IMG/VR virus record: IMGVR_UViG_3300008952_000317
Span: 1-23,101 of that record
DNA from: a virus
DNA: 23,101 nt
Strand: one strand, 5' to 3'
The position numbers and the translations under genes are program-made. This document shows positions 21,216 to 23,101 of this stretch, in pieces. Each line of letters begins with the position of its first letter. Position 1 is the first letter of the stretch. The notes under the pieces were generated by a model. It saw only the letters and a list, made by a program, of their open reading frames with translations, did not search any database and was not told where the DNA came from.

Positions 21216-22889
21216 ATGCGCAAACTCTTTGAATCATTCCGAAAGTATAGTTTGTTAACCGAAGATCAACTTCTTATCGAGGGCCGCAAACAAGATGCGG
21301 CTAAAAAATACCCAGAACTAGCTAAGAAACGTGAAGAACTCGATGGCGAAAGTTTGTTGGATGTTCTCATAGATAAAGACCCTTCCGGCAATCAAAAATA
21401 TCTAATGCGAGCAGCTTATTTGCTGCAGCGTTCAATAGAGATGGCAGAGCAGAACGATGGGTATTACCCTTTTTACGGCAAACAATGGCCAGAAGATGCC
21501 GATGACAATCTTTATTCCCCATGGGGAGTAGCTAATAATATAGCCAATCAATTATCTCAGTATCACAAATTAACGCCGTGGCTTCGAGGCAGTCAAGAAA
21601 CTTATAAAGATATAAACAACATTGATTCTTACTCGCAATTGCAAATGGTAGTCCAAAGGGCCTTGGGAGCCAAAGAAGATGCAGAGCGTAAAAAAGAAGA
21701 GAAGAAGCGTGAAAGCGCTGCAGCCAGAGAGGGAAGCGAGCTTGTTGATGATAACGACCACCAATTGGTCATTCGACCTCTTACAGCAGAAGCCTCTTGT
21801 TATTATGGCAAGTCCACAAAGTGGTGTATCTCAGCAACGCGGTCGACCAACTACTTTGATCAATACACTTCCGAGGGTAAATCATTTTATTTCCTTTTAG
21901 CCAAGCGCAAGAACGTAGAACCAGCGTATAAAAAAATAGCGATGGTGGTAGACAGTGACGGCAGCATTGATGAATACTTTGACTCGGAAGATGATACCAT
22001 GCGTAGTAGTGAATTTAGGGATGCCATTCGACAAATAATGGTTGGCCCCGAGGTTAGTGGTAGGATGGTGAGTTTAGAAGAGCGTGAGCCTTATAAGAAA
22101 GATGCTATTTTAGATGGATTAGAGGAGTGGAAGGGCATTAACGGTTTTGATTTTGATCGTGAAGACCACGAGGACGAAGATGGCCTACTTGATTTAGTGA
22201 TGATGTTTAACGACTTTATTGTAGAAGAATATATCAAAAATTTGCACAACATGGCGCAAGAGGATACTCAAAACAATCCCGCAGGAACCCCCGAAGAAGA
22301 TTACGAAGAAAAGTTACGAGAATACCAAGGGGGATGGAACCATATAGATGTTTCACTAATGTTCCCCTCCGAGACAGGCGCCGACAAAACCCTTTGGGAG
22401 TCCAATATCTGGGTGGATGTAGAAAATTATGTTCTTAATGTGTTCTCGGCACAAGGCTACCAGTTTGCCCCCGGCGTGATGGAGGGAGAAATGGAAGAAG
22501 AGCTGCGCACGTCTGTAGACAACGCTCTTAATAATATTAACATCTGGCCAGAAGAAATAGAACAAGAGAATTGGGGTGATGCTCCGGGCACCGAGTTTAG
22601 AATTCGTGTTGAAGATGGCGGTGGCTCCCTAGAGGAGTTTGAGCAGTTCTTAGATAATCAAGGCGCCAATGATGTAAACTTCAACGACGACTTTGCTGAA
22701 TACCTGAGAGATCATCTTGAAGACGAAGGCGTTATCTTCAGTCCTGAAAAAGTGGAAGCAGAAAAAGAAGCCGAGCGCCAAAAAACTAGAGATGCCGAGT
22801 ACTGGCCCGACCCCGAAGAAAAGAAACAGCAACTAGAATTACCCCTCCAAGAAAATAAGAAAAAAATTAGAATATTACTCAAATCTTAA
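21216..22889 (+). CDS. Large protein with a KWC-type conserved block
   Basis: The 557-aa product has a distinctive N-terminus (LFESFRKYSLLTEDQLLIEG) and a conserved-looking block at about 180-235: LVIRPLTAEASCYYGKSTKWCISATR with C195 and K202-W203-C204, then FDQYTSEGKSFYFLLAKR and IAMVVDSDGSIDEYFD. I have an impression of similar TKWCTA-type blocks in phage proteins but no named function. Residues 140-180 are a charged helix (KEDAERKKEEKKRE). After ~270 the protein is acidic, with many Glu and Asp, aromatic clusters and Pro-Glu stretches, and it ends in a Lys-rich tail (KKKIRILLKS). No Shine-Dalgarno lies before the ATG at 21216. The 15-base AACTAATTAATACAT overlaps the start codon's first bases. 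Confidence 0.75.
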   Translation: MRKLFESFRKYSLLTEDQLLIEGRKQDAAKKYPELAKKREELDGESLLDVLIDKDPSGNQKYLMRAAYLLQRSIEMAEQNDGYYPFYGKQWPEDADDNLYSPWGVANNIANQLSQYHKLTPWLRGSQETYKDINNIDSYSQLQMVVQRALGAKEDAERKKEEKKRESAAAREGSELVDDNDHQLVIRPLTAEASCYYGKSTKWCISATRSTNYFDQYTSEGKSFYFLLAKRKNVEPAYKKIAMVVDSDGSIDEYFDSEDDTMRSSEFRDAIRQIMVGPEVSGRMVSLEEREPYKKDAILDGLEEWKGINGFDFDREDHEDEDGLLDLVMMFNDFIVEEYIKNLHNMAQEDTQNNPAGTPEEDYEEKLREYQGGWNHIDVSLMFPSETGADKTLWESNIWVDVENYVLNVFSAQGYQFAPGVMEGEMEEELRTSVDNALNNINIWPEEIEQENWGDAPGTEFRIRVEDGGGSLEEFEQFLDNQGANDVNFNDDFAEYLRDHLEDEGVIFSPEKVEAEKEAERQKTRDAEYWPDPEEKKQQLELPLQENKKKIRILLKS

Positions 22890-22974
22890 AATAAATTTAA
22901 AAACTTTGATGACAAGTGTGAATTTTGTTACGCAGCTCTATAGTTATTTTAGAGTCCATTTGTAAAAGTCCCAT

Positions 22975-22989
22975 GAACTCGTTGAGTTC
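22975..22989. promoter_or_regulatory. Perfect inverted repeat in a gene-free region
   Basis: GAACTC at 22975-22980 and GAGTTC at 22984-22989 form a perfect six-base inverted repeat around GTT. A run of eight T (23010-23017) follows 20 nt later, preceded by GGAG. It could be a hairpin, an operator, or part of a weak terminator; the distance from stem to T-run argues against a classical terminator. The stretch 22890-23039 has no convincing gene. Confidence 0.4.
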
Positions 22990-23039
22990 TGACCCAACAA
23001 ATACAGGAGTTTTTTTTGATCGAACGAAGGGGTTAAAGC

Positions 23040-23101
23040 GTGTTGATGTATCCATTTTTAGTTTTATTAGCTTTTGTATATGCTAATTTCTTAGAGTGGT
23101 C
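23040..23101 (+). CDS. Partial membrane peptide, runs off the window end
   Basis: A frame beginning GTG-TTG-ATG (23040, 23043, 23046) follows AAGGGG at 23027-23032 and runs past the end of the window. The visible product (from ATG: MYPFLVLLAFVYANFLEW) is a hydrophobic, membrane-like N-terminus. No more can be said without the rest of the gene. GTG 23040 has the best Shine-Dalgarno spacing (7 nt). Confidence 0.45.
   Translation, partial: MLMYPFLVLLAFVYANFLEW

Noticed and set aside
1-23101. tRNA genes, CRISPR repeats, transposases, integrase or attachment sites
   Set aside because: By eye I found no cloverleaf with a T-loop GGTTCRA motif, no spaced direct-repeat array and no recombinase motifs. 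A tRNAscan or similar run would be needed to exclude them fully.

Overview
The window looks like part of a fairly large, lytic, tailed bacteriophage (or an uncultured marine-type caudovirus contig). It is AT-rich. All 32 genes I can support lie on the + strand, packed with 1-20 nt gaps or start/stop overlaps (ATGA, TAATG, TTGA). Many genes are small and unrecognised. I see no rRNA, tRNA, CRISPR, transposase or integrase. The peptidoglycan-cutting enzymes point to a bacterial host, and a near-perfect sigma70 promoter in front of groEL suggests that host RNA polymerase serves at least part of the region.

Positions 1-9444 form a replication and nucleotide-metabolism block. It holds a DnaB-type helicase, a class II (adenosylcobalamin-dependent) ribonucleotide reductase, a GroES-like co-chaperonin, a small membrane peptide, an unrecognised protein paired with a nucleotidyltransferase-like protein, a full-length bacterial-type DNA polymerase III alpha subunit with an intact-looking PHP exonuclease domain, and dUTPase. 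The reductase, dUTPase and a distant glutaredoxin (20198) would together supply dNTPs to a phage-encoded helicase/DnaE replisome.

Positions 9441-11658 form a cell-wall block joined by ATGA overlaps: an exported alpha/beta hydrolase with a signal peptide, an M15-type zinc peptidase, and a GH25 muramidase with an N-terminal peptidoglycan-binding domain. Positions 11655-14119 hold small proteins: a four-cysteine zinc-binding protein, an acidic protein, a DUF3310-like protein, a CBS-less IMPDH/GMP-reductase family enzyme, and a Cys-rich sigma-region-4-like helix-turn-helix protein.

Positions 14178-17417 may be a head or assembly block. They hold a very acidic protein with basic ends, a membrane-anchored protein, a ClpP-fold serine protease, and a 537-aa protein with a possible PD-(D/E)xK nuclease-like core. 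A 55-nt gap carrying the sigma70 promoter leads into a full GroEL (525 aa, no GGM tail). After this come a coiled-coil/TM protein, several small unknown proteins, glutaredoxin, a large 557-aa protein with a KWC-type conserved block, and finally the start of a membrane peptide that runs off the end.

The most notable points are the complete but split phage chaperonin (groES at 3569, groEL at 17473), the DnaE polymerase with its own apparent proofreading PHP site, the exported hydrolase in the lysis block, and two large proteins of unknown function (15804 and 21216). Most functional calls rest on motifs read by eye, without database searches.
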